Shown piece after piece: positions 25,427 to 35,429 of a DNA stretch of 64,000 nucleotides. Origin of the DNA: CAVZCC01 sp963773765. Its GTDB lineage: Bacteria > Actinomycetota > Acidimicrobiia > Acidimicrobiales > Microtrichaceae. Numbering within the stretch: the stretch's first letter is position 1; each line of letters starts with the position of its first letter. The notes below the pieces were generated by a model. It saw only the letters and a list, made by a program, of their open reading frames with translations. It was not told the origin of the DNA and searched no databases. Location: the NCBI GenBank assembly GCA_963773765.1, contig CAVZCC010000008.1:1-64000 (forward strand). Direction: 5' to 3'. The position numbers and the translations under genes are program-made.

Positions 25427-28400
25427 GTGAGCGACCAACACCCCCCGGACGGCACCCCTGACGTCGGGCCATCCGAACCCCTGGGTCCCAACGCCTGGCT
25501 CGTCGAGGAGATCTACGACCAGTACCGGGCCGACCCGTCCTCGGTCAGCCCCACCTGGCAGGAGTTCTTCGCCGACTACCGCCCACCGGGCCGTCCCGGC
25601 GCGGCCGCCCCGGTGGCGCCCCCCGCTCCCCCGCCGGCGCCGGCCGCCCAGTCCCCCACCTTCGCCCCGCCCGCGGTGCCGGCACCGGCACCGGCACCGG
25701 CCGGGCCCACCGCGCCCGACGGTGACCCGATCCGCGGCGTGGGTGCCCGCATCGTCGCCAACATGGAGGCCAGCCTTGCGGTCCCCACCGCCACGTCGTT
25801 CCGTGAGGTCCCGGCCAAGCTGCTGGAGATCAACCGCAAGGTGATCAACGGCTACCTGGGCCGCACCCGGGGCGGCAAGGTCAGCTTCACCCACATCATC
25901 GGCTTCGCCCTGGTCCGGGCCATCGCCGACCACGTCCCGGTCATGAACAACACCTTCGTGGAGGGACCGGACGGCGAACCGCGCCTGGTCCGCAACGACC
26001 ACGTGGGCCTGGGCCTGGCCGTGGACATGCAGAAGAAGGACGGCTCGCGCACCCTGGTGGTCCCCGTCATCAAGCGGGCCGACACCATGGACTTCGCCGA
26101 GTTCACCGCCGTGTACGACGAGTTGATCCGAAAGGCCAAGACCAACAAGCTCACCGTGGACGACTTCCAGGGGGCCACGGTCACCCTGACCAACCCCGGC
26201 ACGATCGGCACGGAGCGGTCCGTGCCCCGCCTCATGCCGGGCCAGGGCGCCATCATCGGCGTGGGGACGCTCGACTACCCGACGGCCTTCGCCGGGGCCG
26301 ACCCCCACACCATCGCCGACCTGGGCATCTCCAAGGTCATCACCATCTCGTCCACCTACGACCACCGGATCATCCAGGGCGCAGAGTCAGGCATGCTGCT
26401 CAAGCAGGTCCACGCGCTGCTGTTGGGCGAGAACGAGTTCTACGAGGACGTCTTCCGCTCCATCGGCGTTCCCTACGAGGCGGTGCGCTGGCGCCGTGAC
26501 GTGACCGGCGACGAGCACGACACGTCCCACGTGGCCAAGCAGATGCAGGTCTCCACGCTCATCAACATGTACCGGGTGCGGGGCCACCTCATCGCCGACC
26601 TGGACCCCCTGGCGGCCAAGCCGCCGGAGATGCACGCGGAGCTGGACCCGGCCACGTACGGCCTCACCATCTGGGACCTGGACCGCGAGTTCCTCACCGG
26701 CGGGGAGGTCGGCATCTACGCCATGGTCGGCGGCGTGGCCCGCCAGCAGCTGGGTGACATCCTCCACGTGCTGCGGGACGCCTACTGCCGGACCATCGGC
26801 ATCGAGTACATGCACATCCAGGAGCCGGAGGAGAAGCGCTGGATCCAGGAGGCGGTGGAGGGCGCCTCGTCCAAGCTCGACGTGGAGGACCAGCGCCACA
26901 TCCTGGCCAAGCTCAACGCGGCCGAGGCGCTGGAGAAGTTCCTGGCCACCAAGTACCTGGGCCAGAAGCGCTTCGGACTGGAGGGCGCCGAGTCCCTCAT
27001 CCCCATCCTGGACGCCATCCTGGAGGAGGCGGCCGACACCGGCATGGACTCCACCGTGATGGGCATGCCCCACCGTGGCCGGCTGAACGTCCTGGCCAAC
27101 GTGGTGGGCAAGTCCTACGACCAGCTCTTCCGCGAGTTCGAGGGCTACGTGGACCCGGACTCCATCCAGGGCTCGGGCGACGTGAAGTACCACCTGGGCC
27201 AGTCGGGCACGTTCGTCAGCCGGGCCGGGAACGAGATCCCCGTCGACCTGGCCGCCAACCCGAGCCACCTGGAGGCGGTCAACCCCGTGGTGGAGGGCAT
27301 GTGCCGGGCCCGCATGGACCAGATCCCCCACGACCGGTCCCGTCGCTTCCCGGTGCTGAGCCTGCTGATGCACGGCGATGCCGCCTTCGCCGGGCAGGGC
27401 GTGGTGGCCGAGACCCTCAACCTGTCGCTCATCAAGGGCTACCGGGTGGGGGGCACCATCCACGTGGTCGTCAACAACCAGTTGGGGTTCACCACCCCGC
27501 CGGAGTCCGCCCGTTCGTCGGAGTACTCCACCGACATCGCCAAGGCGGTGCAGGCACCCATCTTCCACGTCAACGGCGACGACCCGGAGGCGTGCGTGCG
27601 GGTGGCCCGGCTGGCCTTCGCCTACCGGCAGCGCTTCCACAAGGACGTCGTGATCGACATGGTCTGCTACCGGCGCCACGGTCACAACGAGGGCGACGAC
27701 CCCAGCTACACGCTGCCGCTCATGTACCGCCGGATCGAGGAGCTCCGCAGCGTGCGCAAGCGCTACGTGGAGACGCTCGTCCGGCGCGGTGACCTGACCC
27801 TGGAGGACGCCGAGTCCGCGCTGGCCGACTTCCACGCCCGCATGCAGCAGGCGCTCGACGCCACGCGCCAGGCCGCGCCGGAGGAGGACTTCCTCGCCGC
27901 GCCCCACCCGCCCAACATCGGGGTGCTGCCCCACGTCCCCACCGGTGTGGACCGCCCCGAGCTCGACCTGGTCTACGGCGCGCTGTCCGCCGTGCCGGAG
28001 GGGTTCACCGTGCACCCCAAGCTGGCCAAGCAGTTCGAGGCCCGGGACTCCATGTTCCGCTCCGGCGAGGTGGACTGGTCCCTGGCCGAGGGACTGGCGT
28101 TCGGCTCGCTGCTGGCCGAGGGCACCTCGGTGCGCCTGGCCGGCCAGGACTCCCGGCGCGGCACCTTCTCCCAACGGCACTCCACCCTGTTCGACTACCA
28201 CTCCGGCTCGGAGTTCGTGCCGCTGTCCACCCTGGCGTCGCCCCCGTCCACCATGTTGTGGATCTACGACTCGCTCCTGTCGGAGTACGCCGCGCTCGGC
28301 TTCGAGTACGGCTACTCGGTGGTGAGCCCGGACACCCTGGTCATGTGGGAGGCGCAGTTCGGCGACTTCGCCAACGGGGCCCAGATCGTGGTGGACCAGT

Positions 28401-29131
28401 TCATCGTGGCCGGCGAGGACAAGTGGAAGCAGAACTCGGGCCTGATCATGTTGTTGCCCCACGGCTACGAGGGCCAGGGTCCGGAGCACTCCTCGGCCCG
28501 CCTGGAGCGCTTCCTCACGCTCTGCGCGGAGGACAACATCCAGGTGTGCCAGCCCACCACCGCGGCGCAGTACTTCCACCTGCTCCGCCGTCAGGTGCGC
28601 CGCGCCGTGCGCAAGCCGCTCGTGGTGGCCACGCCCAAGTCGGGACTGCGCGACAAGCGGTGGCGCTCCCCGGTGGATGCCCTCACCCATGGCACCTTCG
28701 AGGAGCTCCTGGGCGATCCGTCCACCGACCTGGACGCGTCCGCCGTCACCCGTCTGGTCCTGGCCAGCGGCAAGGTGGGCGTGGAGGCCCTGACCCGACG
28801 CGACGAGCTCGGCACCTCCACCGCGGTCGCCCGGGTGGAGCAGCTCTACCCCTGGCCGTTCGAGGCGGTGGCCAAGGAGCTGAGCCGGTTCCCCAACTGC
28901 AGCGAGATCGTGTGGCTGCAGGAGGAGCCGGAGAACATGGGGGCGTGGAACCAGATCAAGGGCCGCCTCTACGAGGCCCACGGCGACCGGTTCGAGATCC
29001 GCCGGGTCAGCCGCGCCGACGAGGGCAGCCCGGCCACGGGGAGCCACGCCATCCACGCCCAGGAACAGGACATGCTCCTGTCGGCCGCGTTCGTGCCGCT
29101 GGGCGAGAAGCAGCACGGCGACTTCCACTGA
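25427..29131 (+). CDS. kgd: 2-oxoglutarate decarboxylase/dehydrogenase fused to E2 core
   Basis: The actinobacterial E1o-E2o fusion of the TCA cycle, 1,234 residues. Residues 15-45 (LVEEIYDQYRADPSSVSPTW) form the helical N-terminus, 45-95 a Pro/Ala linker, and 95-340 a succinyltransferase core with catalytic His in STYDHRIIQGAESG near residue 313. The remainder is the thiamine-diphosphate E1: GMPHRGRLNVLANV, NPSHLEAVNPVVEG, HGDAAFAGQG and VVNNQLGFTT. No lipoyl domain is present, as expected: these enzymes borrow the lipoyl arm of the pyruvate-complex E2. In relatives activity is held down by an FHA protein (GarA/OdhI). It is a single-gene unit with a leaderless start. Confidence 0.95.
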   Translation: MSDQHPPDGTPDVGPSEPLGPNAWLVEEIYDQYRADPSSVSPTWQEFFADYRPPGRPGAAAPVAPPAPPPAPAAQSPTFAPPAVPAPAPAPAGPTAPDGDPIRGVGARIVANMEASLAVPTATSFREVPAKLLEINRKVINGYLGRTRGGKVSFTHIIGFALVRAIADHVPVMNNTFVEGPDGEPRLVRNDHVGLGLAVDMQKKDGSRTLVVPVIKRADTMDFAEFTAVYDELIRKAKTNKLTVDDFQGATVTLTNPGTIGTERSVPRLMPGQGAIIGVGTLDYPTAFAGADPHTIADLGISKVITISSTYDHRIIQGAESGMLLKQVHALLLGENEFYEDVFRSIGVPYEAVRWRRDVTGDEHDTSHVAKQMQVSTLINMYRVRGHLIADLDPLAAKPPEMHAELDPATYGLTIWDLDREFLTGGEVGIYAMVGGVARQQLGDILHVLRDAYCRTIGIEYMHIQEPEEKRWIQEAVEGASSKLDVEDQRHILAKLNAAEALEKFLATKYLGQKRFGLEGAESLIPILDAILEEAADTGMDSTVMGMPHRGRLNVLANVVGKSYDQLFREFEGYVDPDSIQGSGDVKYHLGQSGTFVSRAGNEIPVDLAANPSHLEAVNPVVEGMCRARMDQIPHDRSRRFPVLSLLMHGDAAFAGQGVVAETLNLSLIKGYRVGGTIHVVVNNQLGFTTPPESARSSEYSTDIAKAVQAPIFHVNGDDPEACVRVARLAFAYRQRFHKDVVIDMVCYRRHGHNEGDDPSYTLPLMYRRIEELRSVRKRYVETLVRRGDLTLEDAESALADFHARMQQALDATRQAAPEEDFLAAPHPPNIGVLPHVPTGVDRPELDLVYGALSAVPEGFTVHPKLAKQFEARDSMFRSGEVDWSLAEGLAFGSLLAEGTSVRLAGQDSRRGTFSQRHSTLFDYHSGSEFVPLSTLASPPSTMLWIYDSLLSEYAALGFEYGYSVVSPDTLVMWEAQFGDFANGAQIVVDQFIVAGEDKWKQNSGLIMLLPHGYEGQGPEHSSARLERFLTLCAEDNIQVCQPTTAAQYFHLLRRQVRRAVRKPLVVATPKSGLRDKRWRSPVDALTHGTFEELLGDPSTDLDASAVTRLVLASGKVGVEALTRRDELGTSTAVARVEQLYPWPFEAVAKELSRFPNCSEIVWLQEEPENMGAWNQIKGRLYEAHGDRFEIRRVSRADEGSPATGSHAIHAQEQDMLLSAAFVPLGEKQHGDFH

Positions 29132-29228
29132 CGATCGAGCTGCCTGACGCCCGGCGATGGCCGGAGTTTCGCGATCCGTGAGCCATCCCGCGTCCCGCCC
29201 GGCCGGCCCGGGCTGGATCATGGTCGGC

Positions 29229-29771
29229 ATGAACACACGTCGCTGGTCCCTGCTGGTCGGGGGCGTCGTCGTCCTGGCCATCGTCGCGTTCGCCGTCTTC
29301 CGTCCGGACAAGCTGGTCACCGACCACCGTGTCGACGAGGAACTCGACGCCGAGGTGGCGGCCGCCATCGGAGCGGGTGTCACCGAGGCCCCGTCGACGG
29401 GTCCCGGGGGCACGACCGACCAGGCCGCACCACCGACCACGGCGGCGCCGTTCCTGCTCTCACGAGGGGACTTCATCAGCCAGGCCGGCCACGACGTACG
29501 CGGGACTGCCGCGGTGGTCGAGGGCACGGAGGGCCGTGTGCTCGTCCTGCCCGACCTCCGGTCGGGCAACGGCCCGGACCTCCGGCTGTACCTCTCGCCC
29601 GAGTCGTCGGGCTCCGTCGAGGGCGGTCTCCAGCTCGGCCGGCTCAAGGGCAACATCGGCACGCAGTCCTACGAGCTGCCCGATGGCGTGGACCTCGTCG
29701 AGCTCGACAACGTCGTGATCTGGTGCGAGCGGTTCTCGGTGCCCTTCGGCACCGCCACGCTGGCCTCCTGA
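29229..29771 (+). CDS. Membrane-anchored DM13-domain protein
   Basis: 180 residues. A signal-anchor helix at about 7-25 leads into a short Thr/Pro linker and a DM13 domain (residues 75-180): GHDVRGTAAVVEG, VLVLPDLRSGNGPDLRLYLS, GNIGTQSYELP and the end VVIWCERFSVPFGTATL, which keeps the single conserved Cys. DM13 domains have been proposed to take part in extracytoplasmic redox or electron transfer; experimental support is thin. The ATG at 29229 is preferred over the upstream in-frame start because it gives a clean anchor. Confidence 0.8.
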   Translation: MNTRRWSLLVGGVVVLAIVAFAVFRPDKLVTDHRVDEELDAEVAAAIGAGVTEAPSTGPGGTTDQAAPPTTAAPFLLSRGDFISQAGHDVRGTAAVVEGTEGRVLVLPDLRSGNGPDLRLYLSPESSGSVEGGLQLGRLKGNIGTQSYELPDGVDLVELDNVVIWCERFSVPFGTATLAS

Positions 29772-29810
29772 GGTCCCACGGTGCCGCCACGCGGCCGGCC
29801 GTGATCGTGG

Positions 29811-30434
29811 TCAGAGCGTGAGGCCCAGGACCTGGCCCAGCTCGTCCAGCGCCCGGTCGGGGTCCACCACCTTGATGGTGGTCATGCCCATCTCCCGGGC
29901 CGGCTTCAGGTTGACCCCCAGGTCGTCCAGGAACACGGCCTCCTCGGGCAGGATCTCGAGTTCCTCCAGGGCGATCTCGTAGAAGCGCCGCTCCGGCTTC
30001 CGGTACCCGACCCGGGACGACTCCACCACCACGTCGAACAGCTGCAGCAGCTCGTGGAAGCTCCCACCACTGGACCAGTCCGGCGTTCCGGTCACGAAGT
30101 TGTTGGTCAGCAGCGCCGTGGCCAGGTGCTCCCGACACGTCGCGAGCGCCGCCACCATGCGGGGACGGAGCTCTCCCCGCAGGCAGGCGATCACCTGGTG
30201 TCCGTCCACGCGGTGGCCCTGGGCCAGCGCCTCGGCCTCGAAGGCGGCGACGAACTGGTCCAACGTCACCTCGTTGCGCTCCAGGCGGGCCCAGGCGTTG
30301 GTGTCCGGGTCCGTCGCGTTCACGCCGCGGATGAAGTCGACCGGCAGTCCGGCCCTCCGTTCGTAGGCCGCGAACGCGTCGAAGGGGCTGGACAGGATCA
30401 CACCGCCGAAGTCGAACAGCACCGCACGGATCAC
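29811..30434 (-). CDS. HAD-superfamily phosphatase
   Basis: 207 residues of the HAD fold with a helical cap. Motif I is LFDFGGVI: the second Asp of DxD is replaced by Gly, as in the class IA phosphatases related to the epoxide-hydrolase N-terminal domain. Motif II is LLTNN, motif III the Lys in GYRKPERRFYE, and motif IV VFLDDLGVN. Substrate unknown; a phosphate ester or acyl phosphate is possible. GTG start at 30434, 7 nt after TACGCT. Convergent with the DM13 gene. Confidence 0.8.
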   Translation of the reverse strand: MIRAVLFDFGGVILSSPFDAFAAYERRAGLPVDFIRGVNATDPDTNAWARLERNEVTLDQFVAAFEAEALAQGHRVDGHQVIACLRGELRPRMVAALATCREHLATALLTNNFVTGTPDWSSGGSFHELLQLFDVVVESSRVGYRKPERRFYEIALEELEILPEEAVFLDDLGVNLKPAREMGMTTIKVVDPDRALDELGQVLGLTL

Positions 30435-30441
30435 GTGGCGC

Positions 30442-30447
30442 AGCGTA
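30442..30447 (-). promoter_or_regulatory. Leaderless -10, TACGCT (minus strand)
   Basis: Ends 7 nt before the GTG of the HAD gene. Confidence 0.5.
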
Positions 30448-30491
30448 GAGGGGCGCGCCGGTGCCGCACGACGGCAGTGCACCGCCGCACC

Positions 30492-30528
30492 CGCGACGCG
30501 ACGCCGCGACACGTCGCCGCGACGCGAC
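30492..30528. repeat. CG-alternating block with an 11-bp direct repeat
   Basis: CGCGACGCGAC occurs at 30492-30502 and 30518-30528, inside a 200-bp stretch crowded with CGCG and GCGC. The whole gap 30448-30670 has no gene-quality frame. It ends in an unusually AT-rich promoter region. Confidence 0.55.
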
Positions 30529-30676
30529 ACGACCAGCGTGTGACGGACGGCTCGATCGCGGCGTCACGCGCGACATGACCGCGCCACCCGCGCGCCCTCC
30601 GCGTCGTCATCGCGCGCGTCGGGACTTCGCACCGCGCGCGGTGCCGCAGAAAACGCGCGCGACGAATTCCGCCGCT

Positions 30677-30704
30677 TTGCATCCTTTTGCTGCTTCACTA
30701 AGAC
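30677..30704 (+). promoter_or_regulatory. Promoter TTGCAT-16-TAAGAC
   Basis: In an AT-rich pocket; the -10 ends 6 nt before the ATG of the NYN nuclease gene, so the transcript would be leaderless. Confidence 0.5.
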
Positions 30705-30710
30705 ATCGAG

Positions 30711-32135
30711 ATGGCCAACGAACACCTCGTCGTGGACGGCTCCAACATCGCTACCGAAGGACGCACCGCGCCTTCGCTCGCGCAACTGAACGATGCCGTC
30801 ATCGAGTTCACCCGCGACCACCACTTCGACAACGTCGTGGTCGTGGTCGACGCGACCTTCCCCAACCGCATCGATGACTCGGAGCGCGCCGAGTTCGAAG
30901 AGGCCGTCCTGGCCGGTGAGGTGCTCACGCCTCCCGCCGGAGCCGTCGGGCGCGGTGACGCGTTCGTGCTGCAGATCGCCAACCGCACCGGGGCCACCGT
31001 CCTGTCCAACGACTCCTTCCAGGAGTTCCACGCGACCTACGGCTGGCTCTTCGAGGAGGACCGGCTCTGGGGAGGCAAGCCCGTACCCGGCGTCGGATGG
31101 GTCTTCGTCCCCCGGGTCCCGGTCAAGGGCCCGGTCAGCCGTCGCTCCTTCCGCGATGCCCGCAACAAGGGCGATGCATCGGAGCCGGCGAGCAGGCAAC
31201 CCGCCCGCAAGCAGCCCGCCCGCAAGACCGCGGCGCGCAAGCAGCCGGCCCGCAAGGAGGCCGACCGCAAGGAGCCCGCTGCCGCGGCCTCCGGTGCACG
31301 CAAGCAGCCGGGCCGCAAGAAGGCCCCCGCCACCACCCCCCGCTCCTCCGACGGTGGCGGCCGGCGGCGCAGCTCGTCGGGCGACCCCATCAACACGCCG
31401 CCCGCCTTCCTCAAGTTCGTGACAGCCCACCAGCCCGGGGCCGTCGTCGACGCCACCGTGGTGGAGTTCTCGTCCCACGGCGCCTACGTCGAGGCCGAGG
31501 GCGCCCGGTGCTACGTCCCGCTCAAGTCCATGGGTGACCCCGCTCCCCGCAGTGCCCGAGAGGTGCTGTCGATGGGAGAGGTTCGCCCCTTCATCGTGCA
31601 GGGATTCGACACCCCACGTCGGGGCATCGACCTTGCACTCGCCGGATCCGACGTCGTCGGAACCGGTACGTCCACCCCCCGGTCCTCACGGTCTCGCTCC
31701 GGCGCGGCCGCTGGCCCGGACGTGGACACCAACCAACCCATCCTCTTGAAGGAGCCCGCCGAGGAGGCAGCAGTGGCAGTGAAGAAGAAGGCACCCGCCA
31801 AGAAGAAGGCACCTGCGAAGAAGAAGGCGCCCGCACGCAAGGCGCCGGCCAAGAAGAAGGCACCGGCGAAGCGCGCTCCGGCCAAGAAGGCACCGGCCAA
31901 GAAGAAGGCCCCTGCCAAGAAGAAGGCACCGGCACGCAAGGCGCCTGCCAAGAAGAAGGCACCGGCACGCAAGGCGCCTGCCAAGAAGAAGGCACCGGCA
32001 CGCAAGGCGCCTGCCAAGAAGAAGGCACCGGCACGCAAGGCCCCTGCCCGCAAGACGGCGGCCCGCAAGGCCCCCGCCCGCAAGGCACCTGCACGCAAGG
32101 CCCCCGCACGCAAGGCACCCGCCAAGCGGCGTTGA
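30711..32135 (+). CDS. Regnase-like NYN nuclease fused to S1-like domain and histone H1-like tail
   Basis: 474 residues, unbroken frame. Residues 5-140 resemble the Zc3h12a/Regnase-1 (MCPIP1) ribonuclease domain: VVDGSNIA (D9, N12), GRGDAFVLQIA (D83) and VLSNDSF (D101) align with the Regnase-1 acids D141/N144, D225-226 and D244, and GWLFEEDRLW matches the segment after them. Residues 155-205 are a basic linker of RKQPARK units. Residues 240-312 look like an S1 RNA-binding fold (GAVVDATVVEFSSHGAYVEA; RGIDLAL). Residues 357-474 are a Lys/Ala/Pro tail of KKKAPAKKKAPARKAP type, as in histone H1 or the mycobacterial HupB tail. Cytoplasmic RNA cleavage or processing near nucleic acid is likely. It ends at a strong terminator. 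Confidence 0.8.
   Translation: MANEHLVVDGSNIATEGRTAPSLAQLNDAVIEFTRDHHFDNVVVVVDATFPNRIDDSERAEFEEAVLAGEVLTPPAGAVGRGDAFVLQIANRTGATVLSNDSFQEFHATYGWLFEEDRLWGGKPVPGVGWVFVPRVPVKGPVSRRSFRDARNKGDASEPASRQPARKQPARKTAARKQPARKEADRKEPAAAASGARKQPGRKKAPATTPRSSDGGGRRRSSSGDPINTPPAFLKFVTAHQPGAVVDATVVEFSSHGAYVEAEGARCYVPLKSMGDPAPRSAREVLSMGEVRPFIVQGFDTPRRGIDLALAGSDVVGTGTSTPRSSRSRSGAAAGPDVDTNQPILLKEPAEEAAVAVKKKAPAKKKAPAKKKAPARKAPAKKKAPAKRAPAKKAPAKKKAPAKKKAPARKAPAKKKAPARKAPAKKKAPARKAPAKKKAPARKAPARKTAARKAPARKAPARKAPARKAPAKRR
31926..32036 (+). repeat. 33-bp tandem repeats coding the H1-like tail
   Basis: Near-identical 33-bp units begin at 31926, 31959, 31992 and 32025, each coding an 11-residue block (APARKAPAKKK). 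Their near-identity at DNA level suggests recent expansion or ongoing length change. Confidence 0.8.
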
Positions 32136-32160
32136 GCCCCTGCAGTTGACAGGTCAGGAC

Positions 32161-32188
32161 ACACGGCCCGGGACCACCCGGGCCGTGT
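32161..32188 (+). terminator. Strong hairpin terminator
   Basis: ACACGGCCCGGG and CCCGGGCCGTGT pair perfectly over 12 bp with an ACCA loop, 25 bp after the nuclease stop. No T-tract, as is common in GC-rich actinobacteria. Confidence 0.7.
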
Positions 32189-32249
32189 GTCGCGTCCGGG
32201 GTGGCACCAGCGGCCTCCCCGGCGGTCGGGACACACGCGGGCCGGCCGG

Positions 32250-32255
32250 TACGAT
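32250..32255 (+). promoter_or_regulatory. Leaderless -10, TACGAT
   Basis: Ends 8 nt before the ettA ATG. Confidence 0.5.
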
Positions 32256-32263
32256 CGCCGACC

Positions 32264-33965
<1,702 letters not shown>

Positions 33966-33976
33966 GAGCCGCACCC

Positions 33977-34327
33977 GTGCAACCCCGCATCGTCCGACGG
34001 CTGGTCCTGGTGGTCTTCGTGGGTGGGATCGCGGGCATGATCGTCGGCTCCATCGCGGACAACAACGGGACCGCCATCACCTTCGGCCTGATCACCGCGG
34101 TCGCCGCCGTGTGCCTGATCCTGGTCACCTCGGTCAGCTCGACCGCGGAGACGGTCCACTTCGACGAGGTCCGGGCCGAGGAGATGGAGTCCCGCATCCA
34201 GGCCCTGGTGGCCGCCGGGGCCGAGGAGGCCACGGTCCGGGACCTGGTCCGCGACGCCGTCGTGCTCGGACGATCGGCCCGCGCCGAACCGGATCCCGGG
34301 CGCACCACGCCGGCACGGGACGCATAG
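33977..34327 (+). CDS. Small two-helix membrane protein
   Basis: 116 residues from a GTG with an AGGAG site that overlaps the ettA stop, so it is the second gene of the ettA unit. Two hydrophobic helices (about 8-27 and 33-52) are followed by a charged, Glu/Ala-rich cytoplasmic helix and a loose tail. No family recognised. Confidence 0.7.
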   Translation: MQPRIVRRLVLVVFVGGIAGMIVGSIADNNGTAITFGLITAVAAVCLILVTSVSSTAETVHFDEVRAEEMESRIQALVAAGAEEATVRDLVRDAVVLGRSARAEPDPGRTTPARDA

Positions 34328-34421
34328 TCCGTTCGGCCCATGCCCGGACCGCGTCTGGTCCGTTCGACCCATCCGCGGCGCTTTGCTCAGGGGCCCCGCC
34401 GCATCACCCGATACACAGTGA

Positions 34422-34745
34422 ATGGCGACGAGCACCGGCACCAGGACCAAGGGGACCGCGCGAGGCAAGTCGGGCGGTGCGGACCAGCGCACCAGCCGCG
34501 CCGTGCTGCGTGACGTGGAACCCGGCAGCACCGTGGAGTGCGCCCTCTGCGGCGAGCGCGTGAAGTTCCAGGCCAAGGTCCGGAACCGCCAGGTCATCTG
34601 CAACGTCTACGTGGGTGGTACCTGGGACCGGGTGGAGCACTTCCACGCCGACTGCTACGAGCAGGCCGGCGAGCCCCACGGCGAGGTGGACACCACGCCG
34701 GTGGTGAAGGCCCGCGCCGCCCGGGCCGAGGCGAAGACGGCCTGA
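34422..34745 (+). CDS. Small zinc-ribbon-like protein
   Basis: 107 residues. A basic, disordered N-terminus of 30 residues precedes a compact domain with CALCGE, then VICNVYVGG and HFHADCYE: four Cys and flanking His residues placed to hold one zinc. The tail is Ala/Arg-rich. The layout suggests a small nucleic-acid-associated protein, but I do not recognise the family. The ATG at 34422 lies 6 nt after GATACA. Confidence 0.65.
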   Translation: MATSTGTRTKGTARGKSGGADQRTSRAVLRDVEPGSTVECALCGERVKFQAKVRNRQVICNVYVGGTWDRVEHFHADCYEQAGEPHGEVDTTPVVKARAARAEAKTA

Positions 34746-34747
34746 CG

Positions 34748-34800
34748 GGCGCCGGAACGGACCGGACCGGAGGGAACACCCGGTCCGGGGCCCCGGCGCC
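34748..34800. terminator. Nested hairpin between convergent genes
   Basis: Outer arms GGCGCCGG (34748-34755) and CCGGCGCC (34793-34800) enclose inner arms CCGGACCGG (34762-34770) and CCGGTCCGG (34780-34788). It fills the gap between the zinc-ribbon gene and cysC and can terminate in both directions. Confidence 0.6.
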
Positions 34801-34803
34801 GGG

Positions 34804-35427
34804 TCAACCGGGCAGGGGCAGGGTCTGCAGCAGGTCCAGCACGATGCCGGCCTGGGCACGGGCATCGCCGTCCTCGGGTCGCAGCACCACGTCCGGGTCC
34901 GTCGGCTCCTCGTACGGGTCGTCGATCCCGGTCATCCCGGTGATCTCACCGGCGCGGGCCTTGGCGTAGAGCCCCTTGGGGTCCCGCTGTTCGCACACCT
35001 CCAACGGGGTGGCCACGAACACCTCCACGAAGGCCGGTCCGGCCGCCTCCACCCGGGAACGGACCGCGGCCCGGGCAGCCCGGTAGGGAGAGATCAGCGG
35101 GACCACGGCCACCACACCGGCATCGGCGAAGAGCGCCGCCACCTCACCGACCCGTCGGATGTTCTCGTTGCGGTCGGCCTCGGAGAACCCCAGGTCGGCG
35201 TTGAGCCCGTGGCGGACGTTGTCGCCGTCCAGCAGGTACGCGGCCCGGCCGGCACCGACCAGCAGTCGCTCCAGTTCGACCGCCACCGTGGACTTGCCGG
35301 AGCCCGACAGCCCGGTCAACCACACCACCGCCCCCGGCCCACCGGTGATGGCAGCCCGCTCGGCCGGCTCGACGCCTCCGTGGTGCCAGACGATGTTGCG
35401 GCTGTCCTCCGGAGCACCCCCGGCCAT
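34804..35427 (-). CDS. cysC: Adenylylsulfate kinase
   Basis: Phosphorylates adenylylsulfate (APS) to PAPS. 207 residues with P-loop GLSGSGKS (39-46), LLDGDNVRHGLNADLGFS, and the APS-binding region VFVATPLEVCEQRDPKGLYAKARAGEI (quoted in part: CEQRDPKGLY). The N-terminal 30 residues, with NIVWHH, are typical. It starts 2 bp after the cysN stop and is the last gene of cysDNC. PAPS is used for sulfation or for PAPS-dependent sulfate reduction; the reductase is not in the window. Confidence 0.92.
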   Translation of the reverse strand: MAGGAPEDSRNIVWHHGGVEPAERAAITGGPGAVVWLTGLSGSGKSTVAVELERLLVGAGRAAYLLDGDNVRHGLNADLGFSEADRNENIRRVGEVAALFADAGVVAVVPLISPYRAARAAVRSRVEAAGPAFVEVFVATPLEVCEQRDPKGLYAKARAGEITGMTGIDDPYEEPTDPDVVLRPEDGDARAQAGIVLDLLQTLPLPG

Positions 35428-35429
35428 GG

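Noticed and set aside
26387..29662. Very long open frame antisense to kgd (about 1,090 codons)
   Set aside because: GC-rich third positions keep antisense frames open; its translation is low-complexity and matches no family, while kgd on the other strand is unmistakable. The same applies to other long antisense frames over uvrD2, typA and the PKD gene.
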